From assembly GCA_023416735.1 (NCBI GenBank), contig JAEZGX010000004.1, forward strand, positions 1-57,959: a DNA stretch of 57,959 bases, in the 5' to 3' direction. The notes beneath the pieces are model-generated. The model did not search any database, was not told the DNA's origin, and saw nothing but the letters and a program-made list of their open reading frames with translations. The translations under genes and the position numbers were made by a program. How positions within the stretch are numbered: the stretch's first letter is position 1; each line of letters opens with the position of its first letter. Positions 51,652-57,959 of this stretch are shown one piece after another. Source of the stretch: Verrucomicrobiota bacterium. Its GTDB lineage: Bacteria > Verrucomicrobiota > Verrucomicrobiia > Opitutales > Opitutaceae.

Positions 51652-53877
51652 ATGCCCGCGCAACCGACTATCATCTACACGAAGACCGACGAAGCTCCCG
51701 CGCTCGCGACCTACTCGCTCCTGCCGATCGTGCAGGCTTTCACCAAGCACGCGGGCATTAACGTCGAAACGCGCGACATCTCTCTCGCCGGCCGAATCCT
51801 CGCCGCGCTCTCCGACCTCCTTCCTCCCGAGCAGCGCGTTGCCGACCACCTCGCCGAACTGGGCGCCCTCACGCTCAAGCCCGAAGCCAACATCATCAAG
51901 CTGCCCAACATTTCCGCGTCCGTTCCGCAGCTGAAGGAAGCCATCGCCGAGCTCCAATCGCATGGCTTCAAAGTCCCGAATTATCCCGAGTCTCCGGCCA
52001 ACGACGCCGAGAGGGACATCAAGGCCCGCTACGACCGCGTCAAAGGTTCCGCCGTCAACCCGGTCCTTCGCGAGGGCAACTCTGACCGCCGCGCACCGAA
52101 AGCTGTCAAAGATTACGCCCGCGCCCATCCCCACTCGATGGGCAAATGGTCGTCCGATTCGAAAACCCGCGTCGCCACGATGGGCCGCGACGACTTCTTC
52201 TCGAACGAGAAATCCGTCACCATTGGCGAAGCGACCACCGTTCGCATCGAATTCATCGCTGCGGACGGCACCACGAAAGTCCTCCTCCCGAAGCTCGCGC
52301 TCAAGGCCGGCGAAATCCTCGACGGCACGTTCATGAGCCGCAAGACGCTCGACAGCTTCCTCGAAGCCCAGGTCGCGCTCGCGAAACAGGACGGCGTCCT
52401 CTTTTCCGTCCACCTCAAGGCCACCATGATGAAGGTCTCCGACCCGATCATCTTCGGCCACGCCGTTCGCGCCTACTTCAAAGACCTCCTCGCCAAACAC
52501 GCCGCCACCTTAACCGAGATCGGCGTCGACCTGAACAACGGCTTCGGCGACCTCGTCGCCAAACTCGAAAAACTTCCCGCGGCCAAGAAAGCCGACATCC
52601 AAGCCGACATCCAAGCCGCCTACGCCAGCGGCCCGGGCGTCGCCATGGTCAACTCCGACCAGGGCATTACCAATCTTCACGTCCCGAGCGACGTCATCGT
52701 CGACGCCTCGATGCCCGCGATGATCCGCGCCGGCGGAAAAATGTATAACGCCGAAGGCAAGCTCCACGACGCTCTCGCCGTCATTCCGGACAGTTCCTAC
52801 GCCGGCGTTTATCAGGCCGTCATCGATTTCTGCAAAAAGAACGGCGCCCTCGATCCGCGCACCATCGGCTCCGTTCCCAACGTCGGCCTCATGGCCCAAG
52901 CCGCCGAAGAATACGGCTCCCACAACAAAACCTTCCAAATCGCCACCGCCGGCACGGTTCGCATCGTCGACGACGCCGGTCGCGTTTACATCGAGCACGC
53001 CGTTGCCGAAGGCGACATCTGGCGCGCCTGCCAAACGAAAGACGCGCCCGTGCAGGACTGGGTCAAACTCGCCGTCAACCGTGCCCATCTTTCGGATACG
53101 CCCGCCGTTTTCTGGCTCGACGAAAAGCGCGCTCACGACGGTCAGCTCATCGCGAAGGTCAAAACCTACCTCGCCCAGCACGACACCAGCGGCCTCGATA
53201 TTCGCATTCTCCCGCCCGCCGCCGCGTGCACGTTCACGCTCGAACGTCTCGTCAAGGGCCAGGACACCATCAGCGTCACCGGCAACGTCCTTCGCGATTA
53301 CCTCACGGACCTCTTCCCCATCCTCGAGGTCGGCACGAGCGCCAAGATGCTCTCCATCGTGCCGCTCATGAACGGCGGCGGTCTTTTCGAAACCGGGGCT
53401 GGCGGCTCCGCTCCCAAACACGTCGAACAGTTCCAAGCCGAGAATTATCTTCGCTGGGACAGCCTCGGTGAATTCTTCGCTCTCGCCGCCAGCTTCGAAC
53501 ACCTCTCGATCGTCGCGAAACACGCCAAAGCCAAAGTTCTTGCCGACACGCTCGACACCGCCAACGGCAAGTTCCTCGAGAACGACAAATCGCCCGGCCG
53601 CAAACTCGGCACGATCGACAACCGCGGCAGCCATTTCTACCTCGCGCTTTACTGGGCCCAAGCTCTCGCCGCGCAGAAACAAGACGCCGATCTCGCGAAG
53701 ACGTTCGCCCCGATCGCCGAGAAACTCGCCGCCAGCGAAAAGCAGATCGTCGATGAACTCATCGCCGTCCAAGGCAAACCCGCCGATGTCGGCGGCTACT
53801 ACCAGCCAGACGACACCAAGGCCTCCGCTGCGCTGCGCCCGAGCAAAACGCTTAACAGCATCGTCACGGAGCTCTAA
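51652..53877 (+). CDS. icd: Monomeric NADP-dependent isocitrate dehydrogenase
   Basis: 741 aa from ATG 51652 (GTG at 51631 would add seven residues). QPTIIYTKTDEAPALATYSL is the diagnostic start of the monomeric IDH family. Other family segments are LREGNSDRRAPKAVKDYARA (substrate Ser/Asn/Arg), SVHLKATMMKVSDPIIFGHA, DLNNGFGDLVAKL and ETGAGGSAPKHVEQF. It converts isocitrate to 2-oxoglutarate with NADP in the TCA cycle. Length is as expected for the ~80 kDa enzyme. Divergent from the ECF41 pair, with its own terminator. Confidence 0.97.
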   Translation: MPAQPTIIYTKTDEAPALATYSLLPIVQAFTKHAGINVETRDISLAGRILAALSDLLPPEQRVADHLAELGALTLKPEANIIKLPNISASVPQLKEAIAELQSHGFKVPNYPESPANDAERDIKARYDRVKGSAVNPVLREGNSDRRAPKAVKDYARAHPHSMGKWSSDSKTRVATMGRDDFFSNEKSVTIGEATTVRIEFIAADGTTKVLLPKLALKAGEILDGTFMSRKTLDSFLEAQVALAKQDGVLFSVHLKATMMKVSDPIIFGHAVRAYFKDLLAKHAATLTEIGVDLNNGFGDLVAKLEKLPAAKKADIQADIQAAYASGPGVAMVNSDQGITNLHVPSDVIVDASMPAMIRAGGKMYNAEGKLHDALAVIPDSSYAGVYQAVIDFCKKNGALDPRTIGSVPNVGLMAQAAEEYGSHNKTFQIATAGTVRIVDDAGRVYIEHAVAEGDIWRACQTKDAPVQDWVKLAVNRAHLSDTPAVFWLDEKRAHDGQLIAKVKTYLAQHDTSGLDIRILPPAAACTFTLERLVKGQDTISVTGNVLRDYLTDLFPILEVGTSAKMLSIVPLMNGGGLFETGAGGSAPKHVEQFQAENYLRWDSLGEFFALAASFEHLSIVAKHAKAKVLADTLDTANGKFLENDKSPGRKLGTIDNRGSHFYLALYWAQALAAQKQDADLAKTFAPIAEKLAASEKQIVDELIAVQGKPADVGGYYQPDDTKASAALRPSKTLNSIVTEL

Positions 53878-53908
53878 GTCGCAAGACCTGCAATCGAAGC
53901 AGGCTAAT

Positions 53909-53945
53909 GCAAGCTGCTATGCAAAAGCAGCTTGCGAATATTTTT
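53909..53945 (+). terminator. Intrinsic terminator of icd
   Basis: Perfect 10-bp stem (53909-53918 with 53926-53935), seven-base loop, followed by GAATATTTTT. It begins 32 bases after the icd stop. Classic Rho-independent form. Confidence 0.85.
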
Positions 53946-53993
53946 CCTCGCCGATGGATGGGTGTAGGATTTATTGCCGCAAATCCCTCCGTC

Positions 53994-54737
53994 ATGTCCA
54001 TCCATACCTCTTCTAGGTCGTTCCTGCGAGTCCTCGGACTGGCGGGGCTCTCCCTGATCGCCTCGCTCAGCGCAATCGCCCAAACGACGTTCACCTTCAA
54101 GGGTAACGTGCTCTCCAGCTCGTTTGAAGACTATCAAAACGGTGACGCGTTCACTGTGACCTTCGTCACCAAGGCGAATATCGCGGCCGGGTATGGATAC
54201 GCCGACCCGGACTACCTCGGCTGGGTTGAGGAAGCGATCGACGACCCGGAGCTCTTCGAGAGCGTATCGTTCACGGGCTCAACCGGGACATGGGTTCGGC
54301 CCGTTGCGCCGGACTTCACGAGCTCCGACGACGATGGCCCGGAATCGTATGTAAATCTTTACAGTGGCAATTGGCTCGATGTCATGGCCTATTCGGACGC
54401 AGCGGAAAAGCATGACGTGTTCACGAGCCTCTCCGCCGGTGGTTTTCGCGTGTGGGGGCTAATGGTGCAAGGAGGCATCGATCTGTCTTTCGATCTCAAC
54501 CACGCCACGCTCCCGGACATCAACGACTATTTCGGAGCGCTCGCTGGAACTTACACGATGATACCGGCCGAGATGAGTCCGTCCTCCATCGCATTGGAAG
54601 GGGGTCGCTCCATCGATTTCACGGTTCACGAACTCACCATTTCCACCGCGATTCCCGAACCCGGCACCTATGCCATTTGGGCCGGCCTGGCGGCTCTGGG
54701 GTCCGTGCTGATCTATCGCCGCCGCACGCGCCGCTGA
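53994..54737 (+). CDS. PEP-CTERM sorting domain protein, paralogue A
   Basis: 247 aa from ATG 53994; the longer in-frame start at 53907 lies in the icd terminator and is rejected. Signal peptide SFLRVLGLAGLSLIASLSAIA, cleavage near AIAQ. The mature domain begins TTFTFKGNVLS, continues FTVTFVTKANIAAGYGYADP and VSFTGSTGTWVRPV, and ends IDFTVHELTIS. The C-terminus IPEPGTYAIWAGLAALGSVL then YRRRTRR is a full PEP-CTERM signal. Shares its layout with the protein at 55111 (N-terminal FTF.GNV.S, central FTG.TG.W.RPV, LPDINDYF/YPDIQDYF, TLTIS before PEP). Function of the domain unknown; expected exosortase substrate at the surface. Confidence 0.88.
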   Translation: MSIHTSSRSFLRVLGLAGLSLIASLSAIAQTTFTFKGNVLSSSFEDYQNGDAFTVTFVTKANIAAGYGYADPDYLGWVEEAIDDPELFESVSFTGSTGTWVRPVAPDFTSSDDDGPESYVNLYSGNWLDVMAYSDAAEKHDVFTSLSAGGFRVWGLMVQGGIDLSFDLNHATLPDINDYFGALAGTYTMIPAEMSPSSIALEGGRSIDFTVHELTISTAIPEPGTYAIWAGLAALGSVLIYRRRTRR

Positions 54738-54758
54738 ATCCGCCGTATTTGCTGGTAA

Positions 54759-54797
54759 ACGAAGTGCACGGTTCCTCGCGGGCCGTGCACTTCGTGT
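54759..54797 (+). terminator. Terminator hairpin after PEP-CTERM paralogue A
   Basis: Perfect 13-bp stem (54759-54771 with 54783-54795) and 11-base loop, 21 bases after the stop codon. The U-tract is poor (GTAATATCTT), but the stem is the strongest in the window. Confidence 0.7.
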
Positions 54798-54883
54798 AAT
54801 ATCTTCCCGACGCGAAGGACTACGCTGTCGGCGATCGCGCCTGCGGGTTTTTTCGTTCGGCCGCGTGGCGCGTCCACGCGTAG

Positions 54884-55005
54884 GCGACGTTCACATTCAC
54901 AGCTAAGATCGTTCAGCGCCTGATCGATAGGTGCGGGACGAGCACCGTTCGCCATCACCTACCTGACCAACGCCAACTTTCCGGGAGGATACGGTTTCGT
55001 TGAGG
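54884..55005 (+). pseudogene. Decayed remnant of a third PEP-CTERM paralogue
   Basis: In frame from 54884 the sequence encodes ATFTFTAKIV, matching the mature N-terminus of both flanking paralogues (TTFTFKGNVL, ISFTFTGNVV). From 54948, in a different frame, it encodes FAITYLTNANFPGGYGFVE, matching FTVTFVTKANIAAGYGYAD of the gene at 53994. The distance between the two blocks is 49 bases against 51 in the intact gene, so a net two-base loss explains the frame change. No signal peptide, start codon or C-terminal sorting signal remains. Call is based on hand alignment of short blocks. Confidence 0.5.
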
Positions 55006-55110
55006 TCTCGCGATGGAGAAAACTTAGCCACATACCGATGCGTCAACAGGTAACAAAGGTTGACCATCCAAGCCGACGCACTTTCCTCGAAGGTTCCCCA
55101 GCCTCATATC

Positions 55111-55860
55111 ATGCGAACTCTCCCTCCGCCCCCTTCCGTTCGGACATTCCTGCTGGCAGCGCTTTTCCTCTTCGTATCGCCCGGCGTCCACGCGCAGATC
55201 AGCTTCACCTTTACCGGAAACGTGGTCAGTGCCGACTATGTCGATGGCTACAGCGTCGGCGATACAATCTCCGTGACCTTCGTGAGCCATGCGACCACCG
55301 CGGCGCCCGTGGCGTTCGGCCCCTATATGGGCATGTCGTGGAAAGAACGGTTGGTGGAGGACCCTGTGCTCTTCTCAGACGTGACTTTCACCGGGGCGAC
55401 TGGCCAATGGAGCCGGCCGGTTTACCCGACGCCAACCGAGTTCGGGGAAGGCCCGACATCCTTTCTTGGAGTGAGTGCCTGGCCAAGCGTGTTCTCGACG
55501 TCTGCAGCCGCCGATGTTGGACTTTATACCGGTTTACTCGCGGGTGGGCATCAAGTGATAGGAGTCAGCGTGGCCGTTCACCTCACCCCACCTATTTTCC
55601 AAGTGCCAGGAGACGGCTATCCAGATATCCAAGACTACTTTTCCTCCTACGCCGGCACCTACGATGTTACAATTGATGATTACAATGTGCCCCAGATCGT
55701 TCTGGAGCATGGATACGCGATTGAATTCGCCCCCAGCACGCTCACGATCTCGGCCGCACCGACTGCCATTCCGGAGCCGAGCACTTACGCGATGCTGGTT
55801 GGTTCGGTAGTCTTGAGCGCGGTCGTCCTTCGCCGGGGCATGATGCGTAAAGACGTTTAG
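55111..55860 (+). CDS. PEP-CTERM sorting domain protein, paralogue B
   Basis: 249 aa from ATG 55111, just before the signal peptide (RTFLLAALFLFVSPGVHA, cleavage after VHA); an in-frame start at 55060 adds 17 residues with no signal-peptide character. The mature domain begins QISFTFTGNVVSADYVDG and shares conserved spots with paralogue A: ISVTFVS, VTFTGATGQWSRPV, GYPDIQDYFSSYAGTYDV and FAPSTLTIS. The C-terminus IPEPSTYAMLVGSVVLSAVV followed by LRRGMMRKDV is a PEP-CTERM tripartite signal. Expected exosortase substrate. Its own terminator follows. Confidence 0.87.
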   Translation: MRTLPPPPSVRTFLLAALFLFVSPGVHAQISFTFTGNVVSADYVDGYSVGDTISVTFVSHATTAAPVAFGPYMGMSWKERLVEDPVLFSDVTFTGATGQWSRPVYPTPTEFGEGPTSFLGVSAWPSVFSTSAAADVGLYTGLLAGGHQVIGVSVAVHLTPPIFQVPGDGYPDIQDYFSSYAGTYDVTIDDYNVPQIVLEHGYAIEFAPSTLTISAAPTAIPEPSTYAMLVGSVVLSAVVLRRGMMRKDV

Positions 55861-55885
55861 CCAGGCCCGGAGAAGTCTCTTTCCC

Positions 55886-55918
55886 ATGCCCACGTCATGT
55901 TGTGTCGTGGGCATTTTT
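55886..55918 (+). terminator. Intrinsic terminator of PEP-CTERM paralogue B
   Basis: Perfect 9-bp stem (55886-55894 with 55906-55914), 11-base loop, running into TTTTT (55914-55918), 25 bases after the stop. Clear Rho-independent terminator. Confidence 0.83.
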
Positions 55919-56062
55919 CTAGCGGCCAGGAATGTGTCGCTGCATGAAAAACAGGCTCAAACGATGGGATTTCGGGAGAGCCTTCGCGGCAAATAGCACC
56001 ACGTCCCCCGCATCCCTACACGCCGAGACTCGACTTCCGAGCTCATCGTCATCGCGGCAGGA

Positions 56063-56437
56063 TCAAGCCGGCGGACGGCGCACGGGCCGCACTTCGACCG
56101 CGAGCCGATAATCAAGCCCCGGGCACCCTCGAGCGATCTCGATCGCCGCGTCCATATTCTCGGCGCGGATCAAAATATATCCGCCCACCACTTCCTTCGC
56201 CTCCACATAAGGCGCGTCAACCACCCGCGTCGCGCTTCGCGGACCGCGCACGATCTTGCCGTTCGTATCGAGCCCGTTGGTGTCGACGACGAGGTCTTTC
56301 GCCCGCAGCTGCTGCATCCACACCGCAAAATGCTGCATGATCTGCTGCATCTCCTCCGGCGACGGCGCAGGGCCGCTGTTCGGTTGAAGCAGGAACAACA
56401 TGAATTCCGATTCCGATGGGGGCGTTTGATGATCCAT
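56063..56437 (-). CDS. YCII/DGPF-domain protein
   Basis: 124 aa. EFMLFLLQPNSG, PEEMQQIMQHFAVWMQQL, RSATRVVDAPYVEAKEVVGG then YILIRAENMDAAIEIARGCP follow the order of the YCII-related (DGPF) domain, a small ferredoxin-like fold often encoded near ECF sigma factors. The usual catalytic function is unknown. Here no sigma factor is adjacent (the ECF41 gene is 5 kb away). No partner gene on the same strand. Confidence 0.85.
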   Translation of the reverse strand: MDHQTPPSESEFMLFLLQPNSGPAPSPEEMQQIMQHFAVWMQQLRAKDLVVDTNGLDTNGKIVRGPRSATRVVDAPYVEAKEVVGGYILIRAENMDAAIEIARGCPGLDYRLAVEVRPVRRPPA

Positions 56438-56551
56438 AGGGGTCTTTAGTTCACTGCTACGACGAATATCTCCCGCGAATCAGGACAATTTTATTGCAAC
56501 GCTGACGAGCACGTCCCGCAGCCTCGACCTCAACAATTTCGGTTTCGCGAG

Positions 56552-56576
56552 GATTGAAGCTGGCACGACTTCAATC
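56552..56576 (+). promoter_or_regulatory. Inverted repeat just upstream of the MscS-family gene
   Basis: Eight-base perfect inverted repeat (56552-56559 with 56569-56576) with a nine-base centre, ending 18 bases before the start codon. It could be an operator or a leader hairpin near the ribosome-binding site. Confidence 0.35.
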
Positions 56577-56594
56577 GCGTTTTCAAATGATGGG

Positions 56595-57893
56595 ATGCAC
56601 GGCTTCATCGAGTTCCTTCACACCTGGCTTCTCCGCTCTGGCCTTGCGCCTGACACCTCGGATCTGACCGCCCGCACGACCGCGTTTATCGTGCTCATTC
56701 TGCTCGCGTGGCTGGTCGATCTGCTGACTAAACGCGTCATCCTTCGCGTGATCACCGGCTTCGTTCGACGCAGCTCCGGTAAATGGGACGACGCCCTGCT
56801 CGAAGCCGGCGTGTTCACGCGGCTTTCGCACCTCGCCCCTGCGCTCGTGTTTCACCTCTTCGGCAGCGACGTCCTCGGTGAAACGCCCGCCATGCTTTCG
56901 GTGCTCGATACGTTCGTCACCATCTACCTCGTCCTCATCGGCCTTTCCGTCGGCAGCGCTATTCTCAATGGCGCCCAAGCCATCTTCCTCAAAACCGAAT
57001 TCGGCAGCCGCGTTCCCGTCAAAGGCTTCGTCCAGGCCATCAAACTCGTCGGCGCCATCATCGGCGCGATCTACATCCTCGCGCTCCTGCTCGACAAGTC
57101 GCCGATCTACATTTTCTCCGGGATGGGCGCGCTCACCGCCGTCCTGCTCCTCATCTTCAAGGACGCCCTGCTCGGCTTCGTCGCCGGTATCCAGATTTCG
57201 GTTAACCAAATGGTGCAAACCGGCGACTGGATCGAAATGCCCAAAGCCGGTGCCGACGGCTTCGTGATCGATGTCTCCCTCACCACCGTGAAGGTTCAAA
57301 ACTGGGACAAAACCATCACGACGATCCCCACCTACGCGCTCATCTCCGAATCCTTCAAAAACTGGCGCGGCATGTTCGAATCCGGCGGCCGCCGCATCAA
57401 ACGCGCCATCCACATCGACATGCAATCCGTCCGTTTCGCCGACGAGGCCATGCTCGATCACTGGCGCAAATTCCGCCTGCTCCGCACCTACCTCGCCGAC
57501 AAACTCGCCGAAATCGAAGCCGAAAACCAACAACTCGGAGAAGATCTCGGCGTCCTCGGCAACGGCCGCCGCCTCACCAATCTCGGCACGTTCCGCGCCT
57601 ACTGTCTGGCCTACCTCCGCGCGCATCCGGGCGTAAATCAGGACATGCTCCTCCTGGTCCGCCAACTCGCCCCGGGCGAACACGGACTCCCGCTCGAGCT
57701 GTATTTGTTTACCAAGGACGTTCGTTGGGTTTTCCATGAAGCGGTGCAGGCCGACATCTTCGATCACCTGCTCGCCGTTCTCCCCCAGTTCGGCCTGCGC
57801 GTCTTTCAGCAACCCGTCGGTTCCGACTTCCGCGCCCTCGCCGAACGCGTCTCCTCCGCTTCACAGCAGCACGCGTCTGCGTCTTCCGGATAA
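56595..57893 (+). CDS. MscS-family mechanosensitive channel (YbdG/MscM-like)
   Basis: 432 aa from ATG 56595 (two ATGs just upstream are out of frame). Several membrane helices at about residues 28-48, 72-90, 103-125 and 150-172 precede the pore helix/beta-domain transition SGMGALTAVLLLIFKDALLGFVAGIQIS, the MscS core signature. NQMVQTGDWIEMPKAGADGF and DVSLTTVKVQNWDKTITTIPT form the beta domain. The long C-terminal cytoplasmic part is like YbdG rather than small MscS. It opens under membrane tension to release solutes after osmotic downshock, a logical partner for cells that accumulate sucrose. Confidence 0.92.
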   Translation: MHGFIEFLHTWLLRSGLAPDTSDLTARTTAFIVLILLAWLVDLLTKRVILRVITGFVRRSSGKWDDALLEAGVFTRLSHLAPALVFHLFGSDVLGETPAMLSVLDTFVTIYLVLIGLSVGSAILNGAQAIFLKTEFGSRVPVKGFVQAIKLVGAIIGAIYILALLLDKSPIYIFSGMGALTAVLLLIFKDALLGFVAGIQISVNQMVQTGDWIEMPKAGADGFVIDVSLTTVKVQNWDKTITTIPTYALISESFKNWRGMFESGGRRIKRAIHIDMQSVRFADEAMLDHWRKFRLLRTYLADKLAEIEAENQQLGEDLGVLGNGRRLTNLGTFRAYCLAYLRAHPGVNQDMLLLVRQLAPGEHGLPLELYLFTKDVRWVFHEAVQADIFDHLLAVLPQFGLRVFQQPVGSDFRALAERVSSASQQHASASSG

Positions 57894-57959
57894 GCAAGAT
57901 TGCGTATTCCCGGTATGCGCAGCTTCCGGCATGTTGAACGCGCGCCGACATCGTCGGCG

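Larger units (their letters stand above)
54738..55110. other. Intergenic region between the PEP-CTERM paralogues
   Basis: 373 bases. It contains the strong hairpin at 54759-54795, an isolated GCGGGTTTTTT run at 54844-54854 that looks like the right half of a terminator, a 7-bp hairpin at 54862-54880, and the probable gene relic at 54884-55005. The last ~100 bases, which should hold the promoter of the gene at 55111, show no recognisable element. Confidence 0.55.

Noticed and set aside
52510..53772. 420-codon minus-strand open frame opposite the isocitrate dehydrogenase gene
   Set aside because: Antisense shadow of a fully recognisable monomeric IDH; no motif, no start context.
55038..55676. 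212-codon + strand open frame overlapping PEP-CTERM paralogue B
   Set aside because: Arg/Ser/Pro-rich out-of-frame translation of a gene with a clear signal peptide and PEP-CTERM signal.
56561..56578. TGGCACG resembling a sigma-54 -24 element before the MscS-family gene
   Set aside because: No GC at the required -12 spacing; the bases there are AA. The TGGCACG forms the loop of an inverted repeat instead.
57894..57959. Start of a further + strand gene at ATG 57915
   Set aside because: Only 15 codons are in the window, with no recognisable sequence; cannot be supported.

Overview
This is about 58 kb of GC-rich, gene-dense bacterial chromosome. An exosortase with a Cys/Arg/His triad, three PEP-CTERM exported proteins, a very large exopolysaccharide (EPS) locus and a monomeric NADP isocitrate dehydrogenase occur together. 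With frequent GTG/TTG starts and the codon bias, this suggests a diderm environmental bacterium, most likely Verrucomicrobia of the Opitutaceae type. That placement is inferred from protein families, not from a marker gene. I saw no rRNA, tRNA, CRISPR array, transposase or integrase.

Region 1 (1-22986, all + strand) is one long polysaccharide operon. It starts with the end of a Wzm-type ABC permease and a complete Wzt ATPase with a C-terminal carbohydrate-recognition-like domain. Then follow about 13 glycosyltransferases (GT2, GT4, GT14, GT61, GT8-like), a hexapeptide acyltransferase, a Gfo/Idh/MocA oxidoreductase, an NAD-dependent epimerase, a Wzy/WaaL-like membrane protein, a QueC-like PP-loop enzyme and a polysaccharide pyruvyl transferase. 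Most genes overlap by 1-4 bases (ATGA, TGATG), which indicates translational coupling. No initiating phosphoglycosyltransferase, flippase or Wza/Wzc pair is present, so those lie elsewhere.

Region 2 (22996-39105) mixes strands and looks like the matrix-protein and export part. It holds a large exported protein with a C-terminal fibronectin-III-like domain, a PEP-CTERM protein, an asparagine-synthetase-like enzyme lacking the glutaminase cysteine, another GT2, an exported M14-type carboxypeptidase, a minus-strand set of WcaI-like GT / exosortase-EpsI fusion / TPR protein, and an exported beta-helix (pectate-lyase-superfamily) protein.

Region 3 (39203-47620) has an OmpR-type two-component pair. 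It is followed by a minus-strand sucrose module (sucrose-phosphate-synthase-like GT4, a fused sucrose-phosphatase-like HAD plus (alpha/alpha)6 glycosidase, and a fructokinase-like PfkB kinase), divergent from a 4-alpha-glucanotransferase (malQ).

Region 4 (47678-57893) holds mnmA, a serine beta-lactamase-family hydrolase, an ECF41-type sigma factor with its carboxymuconolactone-decarboxylase partner and a visible ECF41-type promoter, a monomeric isocitrate dehydrogenase, two paralogous PEP-CTERM proteins with what looks like a decayed third copy between them, a YCII/DGPF-domain protein and a MscS-family channel.

Taken together, the window encodes synthesis and tailoring of a complex surface polysaccharide and sorting of PEP-CTERM proteins to the same envelope/matrix. 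It also encodes a sucrose/alpha-glucan storage or osmolyte branch.
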